Assembly (NCBI GenBank): GCA_963765935.1
Contig: CAVXXX010000001.1
Span: 1,240,001-1,304,000 of the forward strand
Direction: 5' to 3'
DNA length: 64,000 nucleotides
Source: JAMXLG01 sp963765935
GTDB lineage: Bacteria > Vulcanimicrobiota > Vulcanimicrobiia > Vulcanimicrobiales > Vulcanimicrobiaceae
Each line of letters begins with the position of its first letter. Position 1 is the stretch's first letter. The translations under genes were made by a program, and so were the position numbers. Shown one piece after another: positions 9,595-18,039 of this stretch. The notes under the pieces were generated by a model that saw nothing but the letters and a program-made list of their open reading frames with translations, searched no databases and had not been told where the DNA came from.

Positions 9595-9729
9595 TTAGCG
9601 AACCGCAAGTAACGCAAGTTGCCAAACCCCACGATCGTTTTTGCGGCGCAATACGTAACCGTCTTCATATTGCTCGTAGACCTGCCAGCCGTCGCGAAGT
9701 GCCGCCGTTAAATTCTTGAAGGTAACCAT
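9595..9729 (-). CDS. Small conserved-looking protein (44 aa), unknown function
   Basis: An uninterrupted 44-codon frame starts at ATG 9729 and ends 20 bp before the monooxygenase start. It encodes MVTFKNLTAALRDGWQVYEQ and continues with aromatic and charged residues (YEDGYVLRRKND, VWQLALLAV). Composition is that of a small soluble alpha/beta protein, not of random sequence. It has no membrane segment or cysteines. Position and direction make it the first gene of the ECF41 cluster. The Shine-Dalgarno sequence is weak. Function is not recognised. Confidence 0.5.
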   Translation of the reverse strand: MVTFKNLTAALRDGWQVYEQYEDGYVLRRKNDRGVWQLALLAVR

Positions 9730-9913
9730 ATCTACAAGAGGGACGACGTGAACCTAAACAACGTGACAGCTTCTCAGTTCATGCGGTCCCCGGCATCCAT
9801 GCATTGGAAAGTGACGTCGCAAGGCCAGAACAGGTTTCCGATCTTTACCGCTTGATCGCAGCCGGCTTCCCCGACGTAAATCTTCTTAATTAACGATGCC
9901 GGTATAATGTGAG

Positions 9914-9946
9914 AACGCTGACGTTCATCGGTCCATCACTGGCGTT
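9914..9946 (+). pseudogene. Short comEC-derived fragment (LTFIGPSLAF segment)
   Basis: About 33 bases match the stretch of the ComEC lactamase-like domain that reads LTFIGPS in the fragment near 20210 and IGPSLAF in the fragment near 12960. It sits immediately upstream of the alpha/beta hydrolase gene. The match is short, so the call rests partly on the presence of the complementary ComEC tail just after that gene (11385-11456). Confidence 0.45.
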
Positions 9947-10027
9947 GGGGCGGCCACGAGTGTGACGAGATTGAAACACGCATGCCAATACGACCGTAAG
10001 CTAAGCGTGAAGATTTGGTGTGGGTGC

Positions 10028-11380
10028 GTGAAACTCAAACTGATTGCTGCGGGGCTGTCCGCCATCATCTCGTCCCTGATCTACCTGGCGTCGCCCCTGA
10101 GCGCCGGGGCCGCGACGGATACGACGAAAGACTGTCACATCGGCTCCTATCGGCTGAGCGACGGTAAAGCCGTCGATATCGCGCCGTCTGATGCGGGCAC
10201 GCTGCGCTGGCGGATGTTCACCGGCGAGACAGGGCAGCTTCATCGGCAGAAGGACGGAACGTGGGTGAGTACCTACGGGTGGACCGGTCGCCCCGACGGC
10301 AAGACGGTTTCGTTTTCCGATTGCAACAAAGGTCAGATTTCTTTTGCAAAGGAGCACGGTACGCGCATCGCATTCGATGTGACCAATACCGTCTTCTATA
10401 GCAGCGGCGCGAAGCTCGTGGGTCGGCTGATACTACCGAAAGGTCACGGAAAAATACCGGTCGTTGTCTTGGTGCATGGTTCAGAGCGCGATTCGGCTCT
10501 GGACTTTTATGCGCTACAACGAATGTTCCCGGCGCAGGGTATTGGCGCGTTCGTGTACGACAAGCGAGGAACGGGCGTATCCGGCGGCACCTATACGCAA
10601 AATTTCGACGTTCTTGCTAAGGATGCCGTTGCCGCGCTGAACGAAGCCAAGCGCGTCACCGGTTCGCGGCTTGGGCGCATCGGCTATCAAGGCGGCAGTG
10701 AAGGCGGGTGGGTTGTACCGATCGCGGCGAGTCAAGCTCATGTCGATTTCGCGATTGTGAGCTTTGGACTTGCGGTTACGGTGTTAGAAGAAGATCAGGA
10801 AAGCGTCGCCCTCGACATGTATTTCCACCACCACTCGTCTGCAGATACGGCTAAGGCGCTAGAACTTGCACGGGCCGGCGAGTACGTCGTCGAGACTGGC
10901 GGGAAGCAAGGTTACGACAAGTTCGATAAGTTGCGCCGGAAGTATAGGTCAGAACCGTGGTACAAGGATGTACATGGCGACTTTCTCTTCTTGGTCTTAC
11001 CTCTGAACGAAAATCAGATCCTTGAGGCGGCCAAGGAGTACGGCGTGAATACAACTCCGTTCGACTACCAACCGATGCCGGTTTTGCAGAACTCTACAAC
11101 ACCTCAGCTTTGGGTGCTCGGCGCCGACGATTTGGACGCTCCGAGCGCCGTAACGGCAAAGCGCATAAAGTCGTTGATTGCGGACGGAAAGCCATACACG
11201 CTCGCGATCTATCCCGGCGCGGAGCATGGGATGACGCTCTATGAGCTGAACGCAAAAGGTGAGCGTGTCTCGACCCACTTCGCGCCGAGGTATTTCGAGA
11301 TGATGTCCGACTTCATTCGCGACGGCGCAATCGGCAGTCACTACGCTAACGCGCAGATCACGCAGCCGAAAAAACCGTGA
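10028..11380 (+). CDS. Secreted alpha/beta hydrolase
   Basis: A serine hydrolase of about 450 aa. A signal peptide (KLKLIAAGLSAIISSLIYLA then SAGAA) fits best with the GTG at 10028; the open frame extends upstream to 9962. An N-terminal beta-rich domain (about residues 35-120, with cysteines at CHIG and DCNKG) precedes the hydrolase core. The core has LVHGSERDSA (oxyanion strand), YDKRGTGVSGG, the nucleophile elbow GYQGGSEGGW, an acid in LGADDLDAP and the histidine in PGAEHGM. A helical insertion lies at about 275-340. It resembles the prolyl-oligopeptidase/dienelactone hydrolase groups, and the substrate is unknown. ComEC fragments flank it on both sides, so it may have been inserted as a unit. 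Confidence 0.85.
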   Translation: MKLKLIAAGLSAIISSLIYLASPLSAGAATDTTKDCHIGSYRLSDGKAVDIAPSDAGTLRWRMFTGETGQLHRQKDGTWVSTYGWTGRPDGKTVSFSDCNKGQISFAKEHGTRIAFDVTNTVFYSSGAKLVGRLILPKGHGKIPVVVLVHGSERDSALDFYALQRMFPAQGIGAFVYDKRGTGVSGGTYTQNFDVLAKDAVAALNEAKRVTGSRLGRIGYQGGSEGGWVVPIAASQAHVDFAIVSFGLAVTVLEEDQESVALDMYFHHHSSADTAKALELARAGEYVVETGGKQGYDKFDKLRRKYRSEPWYKDVHGDFLFLVLPLNENQILEAAKEYGVNTTPFDYQPMPVLQNSTTPQLWVLGADDLDAPSAVTAKRIKSLIADGKPYTLAIYPGAEHGMTLYELNAKGERVSTHFAPRYFEMMSDFIRDGAIGSHYANAQITQPKKP

Positions 11381-11384
11381 GTAT

Positions 11385-11456
11385 GCGGACGGATACAAAT
11401 GGTGCACTAACTGTTCAAAGCGATGACGAACGGGTCATGGAACGAGCAACGCTTTA
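11385..11456 (+). pseudogene. comEC-derived C-terminal tail fragment
   Basis: The reading TDTNGALTVQSDDERV followed by ERATL and TAA matches the tail of the ComEC fragment at 20415-20489 almost base for base. It is related to the FRTDENGA region at the end of intact comEC. It begins directly after the hydrolase stop and overlaps the 3' end of the dehydrogenase remnant. Confidence 0.7.
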
Positions 11457-12234
11457 ATCGCACGACGCTCGTCCATCGCGCGGTAGCCTTCCTCGGCCTT
11501 ATCCAACCGCCCGGCCGCATCGAATGCACTGCCTGCATAAATGATTCCGAGTACCGACTGCTTCTACCACTGAGTGGGCGCCAAGCCCGTTCGTCAGTTC
11601 TTTGATCTTCGCAACGCCCTCATCGCCGCGCTCCGCTACAATGTCGGTCGCTCGAAGCCACGGCAAGGTTCTGTCGATCCTCGTGGCGGCTCATTGCGAT
11701 GATTCGCTCGGCGTCCAGTTGCTTGGCCGCGAGCACCGCGCATAGACCGACTGCGCCGTCGCGTACAACCGCTACGGTCTTCCCCGCGCCGGCCTCAGCC
11801 GCAAACGCCCCGAACCATCCGGTCCCGAGCACGTCGGATGCCGCAAGGAGCGACGGAATAAGGTCTTGATCCGGCATGCCGGGCGTAGCAACGAGTGTGC
11901 CGTCAACCAGAGGAATGCGCGCGAACTGAGACTGCGTGCCGATCTGCGCGCAACAAACCCGCCGTGTATGCAGCGGGATTGAAGCCGGCGCGACAGATTT
12001 CGCACGTGTTGTCAGAGATGACGAATGACCCGACGACGAAGTCGCCCACCGCGACGTTGTTAACCCGTCCCGACCTGTTCGATTCGTTCGATTCCGCGGT
12101 AGGCCCAAAGATCGGAACCGCACACACACGTTGCAGAGAGACGAATTATCGCGTCTGTAGGGTCTTCGATCTTAGGGTCCGTCTCGCTGTTCCACCCGTA
12201 CGTCACGGGGCCCATACAAACGTGCTGCTTTCAT
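11432..12234 (-). pseudogene. Zinc-type alcohol dehydrogenase remnant (decayed copy)
   Basis: Degenerate duplicate of the intact dehydrogenase gene at 20467-21492. Long runs are nearly identical, including the segments around 11680-11900 and 11990-12060. About 180 bp of the C-terminal part is missing after 11505 and about 50 bp near 12080, with further frameshifts (for example at 11660 and 11960). The preserved start ATG at 12234 overlaps the cupin stop as TAATG. That shows an ancestral cupin-to-dehydrogenase operon. It cannot encode a working enzyme. Confidence 0.9.
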
Positions 12235-12719
12235 TATTGCCCACCGTCGTATTGTTCGTCGGTGACCTTCTCGAGCCACTCGACAACTTCACCGTCGAAT
12301 TTTTCTTGGATCGCTATATGCGACATGGCTGTTGACGGACTAGCGCCGTGCCAATGTTTTTCATTAGGAGCGATCAACACGACATCTCCCGGTCGTATCT
12401 CTTCCACCGGACCGCCCCAACGTTGCACGCGACCAAATCCGAACGTCACGATGAGCGTCTGTCCGAGTGGATGCGTATGCCACGCAGTGCGGGAGCATGG
12501 CTCGAAGGTAACATTTGCGGCCGAGACTCTCGCGGGGTCTTTTCGATCGAAAAGCGGATCGATTCGAACGGTGCCCGTGAACCAGTCAGTATTCCCTTTT
12601 CCCGAAGCTTGCGATCCGGCAGCCTTGATCTCCAAGTTGATCCTCGCTTCGCGCATTGCCGAGCGCAACTGACGCTTTGCGTCGCTGGGGGTCATTCCCG
12701 AGAGGGGCGGCTTCGACAC
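12234..12719 (-). CDS. Cupin-domain protein
   Basis: A 161-aa single-domain cupin. Motif 1 reads WHTHPLGQTLIVTFGFG (metal ligands His, His and a Gln in the Glu position). Motif 2 reads PGDVVLIAPNEKHWHGA with the last metal His. The overall layout (RIDPLFDRKDPARVSAANVT before the barrel) is shared with small cupins annotated as (R)-mandelonitrile lyase-like or as quercetinase-like. The stop overlaps the start of the dead dehydrogenase copy. The partner copy at 21.5 kb lost its cupin by internal deletion, so this is the only intact cupin of the pair. Activity is unknown. Confidence 0.87.
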   Translation of the reverse strand: MSKPPLSGMTPSDAKRQLRSAMREARINLEIKAAGSQASGKGNTDWFTGTVRIDPLFDRKDPARVSAANVTFEPCSRTAWHTHPLGQTLIVTFGFGRVQRWGGPVEEIRPGDVVLIAPNEKHWHGASPSTAMSHIAIQEKFDGEVVEWLEKVTDEQYDGGQ

Positions 12720-12749
12720 GCGGCGAGCCGCCGATCCCTCAGTGCGTTG

Positions 12750-13200
12750 TGTGAGTATAGGACTTTATGAGACCACGTAGCGGGATGCACTCCACTTTTT
12801 CGCGCGTTACAAGTCGCGGAAATCGCGGATAGCGGACAAACGTACGGCGGACATGCATATCACGATTGTCTCGATACCGCAGTCGCGGAACGTGTACCGG
12901 TTGTGCAGCCTCGTGCCGGAACGGCGTGGAGCACAGATCATGGGCGTCACGTTTATCTTTATTGGCCCATCGCTTGCGTTCATCGACGGGCAAGAACGCG
13001 ATCAATGACAACTCCATTGCGTTTATTCTGGCATATCGCTCGTTCCGCATGGTGTTCACCGGCGACGGCGGCGTCGCCGGCGAGCGACGCTTCTTAGGTC
13101 GCGACATGGATCTTCGGGCGGAGATTTTAAAGGTCGGCCATCACGGCTCAGCTTACAGCTCATCGCGAGCATTCAACGAGCGTATTACGGCCATTGCGGC
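12750..13200 (+). pseudogene. ComEC metallo-beta-lactamase-domain fragment
   Basis: Starts with DHVAGCTP aligned to ComEC HPHGDHVAG, then AEIADSGQTYGGHAYHDCLD, KNAINDNSIAFIL, FRMVFTGDGGVAGERRFL and LKVGHHGSAYSSS. A frameshift lies near 12945 and another near 12985. The last 60 or so residues of ComEC are missing. The 26 bases before the alignment do not come from the comEC at 1 kb but are shared with the fragments at 15.0 and 20.0 kb. No transmembrane part is present. Confidence 0.9.
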
Positions 13201-13286
13201 CCTAACGTGATCGGCGTTTATGCCGAGTACGCGCCAGGCCAAATCGAGCTTTACAAGAACGACATCGCTAGAACGGGAGGGCGCTT

Positions 13287-15005
13287 ATGCTTCGATCCGT
13301 CTTAGTGGCCGCGCTGGTGCTTCTCAACATCGCCCTCTGGGCGCCCGACCTTCCGCGCGTTTTCGGTCATCCAATGGGCTTAGCGGGCTTTACTATCACA
13401 CGGAGTGGATCCGTCGCCGACGTGATTCCCGGGTCGCCGGCGGAGCGCGCAGGAATCAAACCGGGAGACCGGATCGATTTTCAAAACACGCCGTTGCACT
13501 CACGATTGCTCATCGTCAGCCAACGCTATCAAACGCTACACCCAGTTCAGTCTTTTTCCATGGCCTTCCTCACAAAGCATGGACCGCTTAAAACCGTATT
13601 ACGTTCGATGCCGGAATCGGCCGCCGATCGTGCAACGGTGCTTCCTCGCATCGTATTCGAACTGATTCTTTTAACGGCAGCAATCGCACTCGTGTTGCTC
13701 CGCCCCAGTAAAGCTACGTGGGGATTTCTTATCTTCGCATGCTTCAATCCGGCTGAGCCGGCAAATCAGATCGCGTGGCTGGGTGCCGAACCTTATCAGC
13801 TGGTAATGGCGACGCTGATCGGTCCGTACGGAGTGCCGGTCCTCGGAAGCGCCGGCGCAATCGTCTTTGCTCTTTACTTATTGGTACCTCTCCCGATCGC
13901 GCCCTGGCGAAGGGCCGTCGAACTCTGCGCGTACGCGATTGCTGCCCTCATCGTATTAGGTGGGGCGTTTTCAACGGCGTCGGCAGTGCTGTATGGAAAG
14001 CCATTGGACGCAATCGAGGCAACGGCAATACTTGTGCTAATCGCGGAAAATCTCGCGGTTCCGCTGCTCCTTGCGGCGACGTACCGGTCGAGCGATGCAG
14101 CAACTCGAGAGCGTTTGCGCTGGGTGCTTTTTGCGTTCGTCGTTAGTGCTGCAGTAAATATCCTATACATCGTAACGTCGCAGAGCTTCATCTTGTTAGA
14201 GACGCCTTACTGGCTTTGGGCAACCACTGCGGGGATCGACGCGTTCGTCCTCGCGTTCGCCATCTCGTATGCGGTGCTCAAGCACCATGTCATTGACGTC
14301 AACGTCGTAATCAGCCGCGCATTGGTTTATACGATTCTTTCGGCGATTGTTGTCGTTGCGTTCACACTCGTCGACCTGTTCTTCACCCGTGCGCTTTCGA
14401 AAGCGAGCGCAGGCCTCATCGTCGACATCGGCCTTGCGCTCATCATCGGTTTCTTCTTCAATACGCTGCATCAGCGAGTGGATCGTTTCGTCGATCGCGT
14501 CCTGTTTCGTAAACGCCATCTGGCAGAAGAGCATATGCGCACTGTTATCCGCGCGCTGCCCTTCAGTTCTTCGTACGAGCAAATCGACCGTCTTCTATCG
14601 GAAGAGCCGGTTCGGTCGTTTGCTTTAAGTGGTTCGACGTTGCTTGTGGCAGATGACGACGGCAATTTCGTCTTACGTCGTAGTTTCGGGGTCTCGCCGC
14701 CTGCGCTAACGGGCGCGTCCAACGAAGATGCGTTACCCATCTATTTGCAGGGCGAGCGGGCACCGCTGCATCTGAACCATCACGGCTGGCATCTGCCGGC
14801 GATCGCAGTGCCGCTGTTCTCCCACGGCGACCTTATTGGAATAGCTGTGTACGGATTGCACGAAAACGGAACGGATTTTGATGGCGAGGAGATCACACTC
14901 CTCGAAGCGCTCGCAACCAGCGGCGGCATCGCATACGATCGCCTTGAAGCAAGGCAGCTCCGCGAAGAAGTTAGGGACTTGCGTTTTGGGCGTCAGCTTA
15001 CCTAA
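13287..15005 (+). CDS. PDZ, seven-helix membrane and GAF-like sensor protein
   Basis: A 572-aa protein of unknown role. An N-terminal helix (1-20) is followed by a periplasmic PDZ domain (about 25-110) with the carboxylate loop GFTI and VIPGSPAERAGIKPGDRI. About eight hydrophobic helices follow (about 112-395). A short helical linker with RVDRFVDRVLFRKRHL precedes a cytoplasmic GAF-like domain (about 410-550). The layout is that of a membrane sensor whose histidine kinase or cyclase output is missing. The ATG at 13287 has GGGAGG upstream. It is bracketed by two ComEC fragments. It could pass a signal through protein contact; no kinase, GGDEF or phosphatase motif is seen. Confidence 0.8.
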   Translation: MLRSVLVAALVLLNIALWAPDLPRVFGHPMGLAGFTITRSGSVADVIPGSPAERAGIKPGDRIDFQNTPLHSRLLIVSQRYQTLHPVQSFSMAFLTKHGPLKTVLRSMPESAADRATVLPRIVFELILLTAAIALVLLRPSKATWGFLIFACFNPAEPANQIAWLGAEPYQLVMATLIGPYGVPVLGSAGAIVFALYLLVPLPIAPWRRAVELCAYAIAALIVLGGAFSTASAVLYGKPLDAIEATAILVLIAENLAVPLLLAATYRSSDAATRERLRWVLFAFVVSAAVNILYIVTSQSFILLETPYWLWATTAGIDAFVLAFAISYAVLKHHVIDVNVVISRALVYTILSAIVVVAFTLVDLFFTRALSKASAGLIVDIGLALIIGFFFNTLHQRVDRFVDRVLFRKRHLAEEHMRTVIRALPFSSSYEQIDRLLSEEPVRSFALSGSTLLVADDDGNFVLRRSFGVSPPALTGASNEDALPIYLQGERAPLHLNHHGWHLPAIAVPLFSHGDLIGIAVYGLHENGTDFDGEEITLLEALATSGGIAYDRLEARQLREEVRDLRFGRQLT

Positions 15006-15034
15006 TGCGCCAATGTTGCCACGTGCATTCGTTA

Positions 15035-15145
15035 TGTGACTACAGGAATTTATACGATCACGTCGCCGGCTGCACTCCAGTGTTGCGCGTTAGGCGTTAC
15101 GTCGGACATGATGGATCCCGCTACAGCAGCACGCCGGGCGTTCAT
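15035..15145 (+). pseudogene. ComEC fragment with large internal deletion
   Basis: Reads DHVAGCTPVLRVRRY and then jumps directly to VGHDGSRYSSTPGVHF, so two distant parts of the ComEC lactamase-like domain (about 340 bp apart in the intact gene) are joined. It carries the same 26-base leader as the other two long fragments. It begins 30 bp after the PDZ gene. Confidence 0.75.
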
Positions 15146-15151
15146 TTTAGG

Positions 15152-15364
15152 CTACTGTATAGAAGCTGCCGTAGTATCGAGTATTCCCGGCGAAGCGTCG
15201 CCGCTTTCCACAACGACTTTCGCAATGAACTCGCGCGCGCGGCCGCCCTCATTTTCCAAACCAGCAAGAGCGTCTTCCAACGCTTCGGCTTCTTCGCGTT
15301 CCATGGAACCTAAACCGATCTCGGGGCCTTCGACGCATCGTACACGAAGAGTGCCCGCGACCAT
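15152..15364 (-). CDS. Hypothetical protein (70 aa)
   Basis: An open frame with protein-like composition, acidic and helical: RVRCVEGPEIGLGSMEREEA, then a Glu/Ala-rich helix and REFIAKVVVESG. There is no convincing Shine-Dalgarno sequence, and its 3' end abuts a ComEC fragment, so it may be a truncated gene. The strong terminator just upstream separates it from the DUF5069 gene. Function is not recognised. Confidence 0.35.
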   Translation of the reverse strand: MVAGTLRVRCVEGPEIGLGSMEREEAEALEDALAGLENEGGRAREFIAKVVVESGDASPGILDTTAASIQ

Positions 15365-15393
15365 TATACATCCAAACCCGGCGCAAAAATCGG

Positions 15394-15420
15394 AAAAGAG
15401 AGCGCGTGGCGCTCTCTTTT
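15394..15420 (-). terminator. Intrinsic terminator
   Basis: A perfect 12-bp stem (AAAAGAGAGCGC paired with GCGCTCTCTTTT) with a 3-nt GTG loop and A/T tails on both sides. It lies 22 bp past the stop of the DUF5069 gene on the minus strand and could also work in the other direction. Confidence 0.85.
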
Positions 15421-15441
15421 TATTATTAGCCGTGCGGCTTT

Positions 15442-15888
15442 CTACGTGCTAACCGTCGCGGACATCCGCTGCGGGATCGAGCGGCCTTCCTCGAGGTCGA
15501 GAAGGTCCGGCCAGGTCCTCACATCTTTACGATCGGGAGCGATCTGGTCGCGCAATTCGTTGAAATGCTCCAAGGACTCACTCGACGGTGTTTGCGTTAG
15601 AGACAGCTTATTAAACTCGCCGATCTCTTGCGGTGTCTTTTTCGCAAGAAACCCCTTGACGTAATTTTCGATCTCGGAATCGAGTTTCGCGTTTGTAACG
15701 ACTTTGAGATATTCGGAGTCGCTCATCCCGAGGAAATCGAACAGGCCTTTATCCATCGAGCAATTATACTTGTACTCGCCGATGGTGCCGTGCGCTACGG
15801 CTTTCGCTTTATCGGTCGTGCGGCCTAGCTGCACGATTCCGAGGAATTTGTCGCGAACGCTGCGCGGCGTGCCTTTGGTCAGGTCCAT
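15442..15888 (-). CDS. DUF5069 domain-containing protein
   Basis: A 148-aa protein matching the DUF5069 pattern: MDLTKGTPRSVRDKFLGIVQ at the start, LGRTTDKAKAVAHGTIGEY, then DKGLFDFLGMSDSEYLKVV and a C-terminal helical part. The family is small, soluble and of unknown function. The ATG at 15888 was chosen because the family begins at MDLTK; the open frame extends 29 codons further upstream. The mRNA is closed by the terminator at 15394-15420. Upstream 15895-16015 is A/T-rich and probably holds the promoter. Confidence 0.88.
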   Translation of the reverse strand: MDLTKGTPRSVRDKFLGIVQLGRTTDKAKAVAHGTIGEYKYNCSMDKGLFDFLGMSDSEYLKVVTNAKLDSEIENYVKGFLAKKTPQEIGEFNKLSLTQTPSSESLEHFNELRDQIAPDRKDVRTWPDLLDLEEGRSIPQRMSATVST

Positions 15889-16015
15889 ATAGTTTTCTTT
15901 TCTGTAAATCACTAGTGCGTTGAAAAGAGCACTTGTGCATTCGTAGTGACGTGCCCCCACCGCGATAAGTTGCACTTGCGCAAAGAAAAGAAAAACAAAT
16001 AAATTAAAGGCGCTT

Positions 16016-16396
16016 TCAATGATTGGACGACGTCAAGCGCTCGCCGTGCGACTCAGGCGGTCCCACCGCCGCACGCTCGTAGCACATAGTATCGACGATC
16101 TTTACGGACGATTGGAACGACTCGGCCAGAACGCGGCCGATCTTCTGGTTCCATTGGGACTGGGCCCATGCGTGCCGTGTCTCCCAGCGCGTCACGATGA
16201 TGACGCTCGTCTCATCATCTGCCTCTAGTATCCGCGCGTCCAGAAAGCCCGGAAGACCCGCTACGTCATCCCGAACGTGCTGCGCCGCCCGTTTGGAGAA
16301 GGCGTCGCTCTCGTTCGGATTCAAGGTTGCGGCCCACAAATAGACGACTGTGCCATCCTTACCGCTGCTGCGATCACTAGAAAATTGTTCAACCAT
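16016..16396 (-). CDS. Antibiotic biosynthesis monooxygenase (ABM) domain protein
   Basis: A 126-aa protein with the ABM fold (ferredoxin-like dimer). TVVYLWAATLNPNESDAFSK gives the first strand and helix, DVAGLPGFLDARIL the hallmark loop and strand, and SVIIVTRWETRHAWAQS the second strand-helix unit. Family members are cofactor-free quinone-forming oxygenases or haem-degrading and stress proteins. The ATG at 16396 follows GAGGAG with good spacing. The substrate is unknown. Confidence 0.83.
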   Translation of the reverse strand: MVEQFSSDRSSGKDGTVVYLWAATLNPNESDAFSKRAAQHVRDDVAGLPGFLDARILEADDETSVIIVTRWETRHAWAQSQWNQKIGRVLAESFQSSVKIVDTMCYERAAVGPPESHGERLTSSNH

Positions 16397-16475
16397 GGAT
16401 TGCTCCTCATTTTGCCGCCCCAGTATATCGCTGCGCAGACCGGTACCTTTGCACCGCTGCGCGCTAGCGATGCAC

Positions 16476-16823
16476 TCACTCGCATTGTTCTCGATGACCT
16501 GCAGGAACGGCGATTAGCTCGATGGGCATCGGGAATGCGATGGCCGAGTTGGGTTCTTCGGTGCGCCGGTGACGCTCCGCTTTCGGCTCGCTTTGCGATG
16601 AAGGGATCATGTTTTCGGTAAAAGTCACTTCCCGAAACTCGACGGTGATGAGTTGATATCCGAAGATTCGGTTTGCACGCCCAACGTTTTCTGGAGTTTG
16701 CGCAAGCATATTGGTCGCGCGCAGAAAGTTTTCGACCTGAATGATCGCCCGTTCCGCGTCTACTATCCTGTGTTGATCGTCTATTTCGATGATATTCGAA
16801 GCAGGGAACGAGAGTCGATTAAG
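16476..16823 (-). pseudogene. Unrecognised protein remnant
   Basis: An open minus-strand frame of about 115 codons without a good start. It reads FPASNIIEIDDQHRIVDAER, then AIIQVENFLRATNMLAQTPE and FGYQLITVEFREVTF. The first 75 residues look protein-like (alternating helix and strand) and the rest looks random. It lies just upstream of the ABM gene in the same direction. It may be a truncated gene; no family is recognised. Confidence 0.3.
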
Positions 16824-16905
16824 CAGCTTCGTTTCCTGTGTCGATGGCGCAATCAGGCAGGGCTCGCACGTGTTGTTATACCCGGGCCTTCGCCGCTAGG
16901 GACAG

Positions 16906-18039
16906 CTAAGGTTTCGCCGCAGTCCTATCATCGCGTACATTAGTCTCCTCAATCTTGTCACATCGTTCGCTCGATGAAATTTCGACGGGATCGTTAGCCT
17001 GGGCTAGCCGGTCAAGCGCCACGCGAATTATTCCAGCTACCGGAACCGCCACAATCATTCCGACCACGCCGAACGCCTCCGCACCAAGCAGGATCGAAAC
17101 AAAAATGACGAGTGGGGACACGCCAACGGTTTTGCCAACGATAACCGGCGCTAAAACGCGGCCCTGTACCTCAAACACTACGACGAAGAGCGCGAGGATG
17201 ATCAGAGCTTTGATAGGCCCTACGGTAAAAAGCGCAACAAAGAACGTCGGAATACCCCCAATGAACTCACCGACAAGTGGGACGACGCTGACGAAGCCTG
17301 CAAATACACCGAGCAACGCCGCGTAACGGACACCCGTGATCAATAAGATCAGCGTTACGGCAATACCGATGATGATTGCGAGAAGAATCTGACCCCGGAC
17401 GAATCCGCTGATCACACGATCGACGTCATCGACGAAGCCGGCGGCTCCACGCCGGGCATCTCGTGAAACTAGTCGCAGAAACGTCGCCCGTATCTGCTCC
17501 GCTTCAATGATGAAGAAAAACGCGAGCGCCAACATCACAAAAGTATCGACGACGAGAGTTGCCGTCCCGCGCAGCATATCGAGAGCGCGTGAGCCGATGT
17601 TCCCCGCAAACGTGCTCGCAATTGCTCCTAATCGAGCAGCGTTCTGCAGGATAACTGTGCGTACTTCAGGCGGGAAACGCGCGAAGATTTGACTCGTTCC
17701 AGGATGCGCGACCTGGTTTTCCACACTCCGTAATGCCAGGGGAACCGCACGTGAAAGTTCGACAGCCTCGCTTCCGATCGCCGGCGCTAAGTAGGCGGCC
17801 GCGAGACCGATCGCCGCAAGGGCGAAAATGTAAACGACAATTACAGCAAGTGCCCGCGGCATCCGCGCGCTCAGGAGGCGAACTGCAGGGAAGATCACAT
17901 ATGCAAACAGAACCGCGATGATTATCGTGGTAAAAACGTTCTGCACGCGTTCGATAACCGCGCCAGTCATCCACGCAAGTACGCCGACGCCAATTGCCAC
18001 TGCAATAAAAACAAGGAAGCGAAGCGGTCGTTGAATCAT
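16906..18039 (-). CDS. AI-2E family transporter (PerM/TqsA-like permease)
   Basis: A 377-aa polytopic inner-membrane protein. Two N-terminal helices (8-50), a third at 58-80, a soluble segment (about 80-150), a long helix at 150-175, and then the conserved C-terminal half follow. That half contains GFVRGQILLAIIIGIAVTLI, GFVSVVPLVGEFIGGIPTFF and IVGKTVGVSPLVIFVSILLG. Members export autoinducer-2 or ions, or exchange Na+/H+; the family name should not be read as proof of substrate. The ATG at 18039 is preceded by CAGGAG at a rather long distance. Confidence 0.9.
   Translation of the reverse strand: MIQRPLRFLVFIAVAIGVGVLAWMTGAVIERVQNVFTTIIIAVLFAYVIFPAVRLLSARMPRALAVIVVYIFALAAIGLAAAYLAPAIGSEAVELSRAVPLALRSVENQVAHPGTSQIFARFPPEVRTVILQNAARLGAIASTFAGNIGSRALDMLRGTATLVVDTFVMLALAFFFIIEAEQIRATFLRLVSRDARRGAAGFVDDVDRVISGFVRGQILLAIIIGIAVTLILLITGVRYAALLGVFAGFVSVVPLVGEFIGGIPTFFVALFTVGPIKALIILALFVVVFEVQGRVLAPVIVGKTVGVSPLVIFVSILLGAEAFGVVGMIVAVPVAGIIRVALDRLAQANDPVEISSSERCDKIEETNVRDDRTAAKP

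Noticed and set aside
12750..13200. Considered as a separate metallo-beta-lactamase gene
   Set aside because: It lacks a start and the C-terminus, has two frameshifts, and aligns with ComEC over its length, so it is a fragment.
16653..16943. Plus-strand frame of 96 codons
   Set aside because: It overlaps the end of the AI-2E transporter gene and the opposite frame is more protein-like; no family resemblance.
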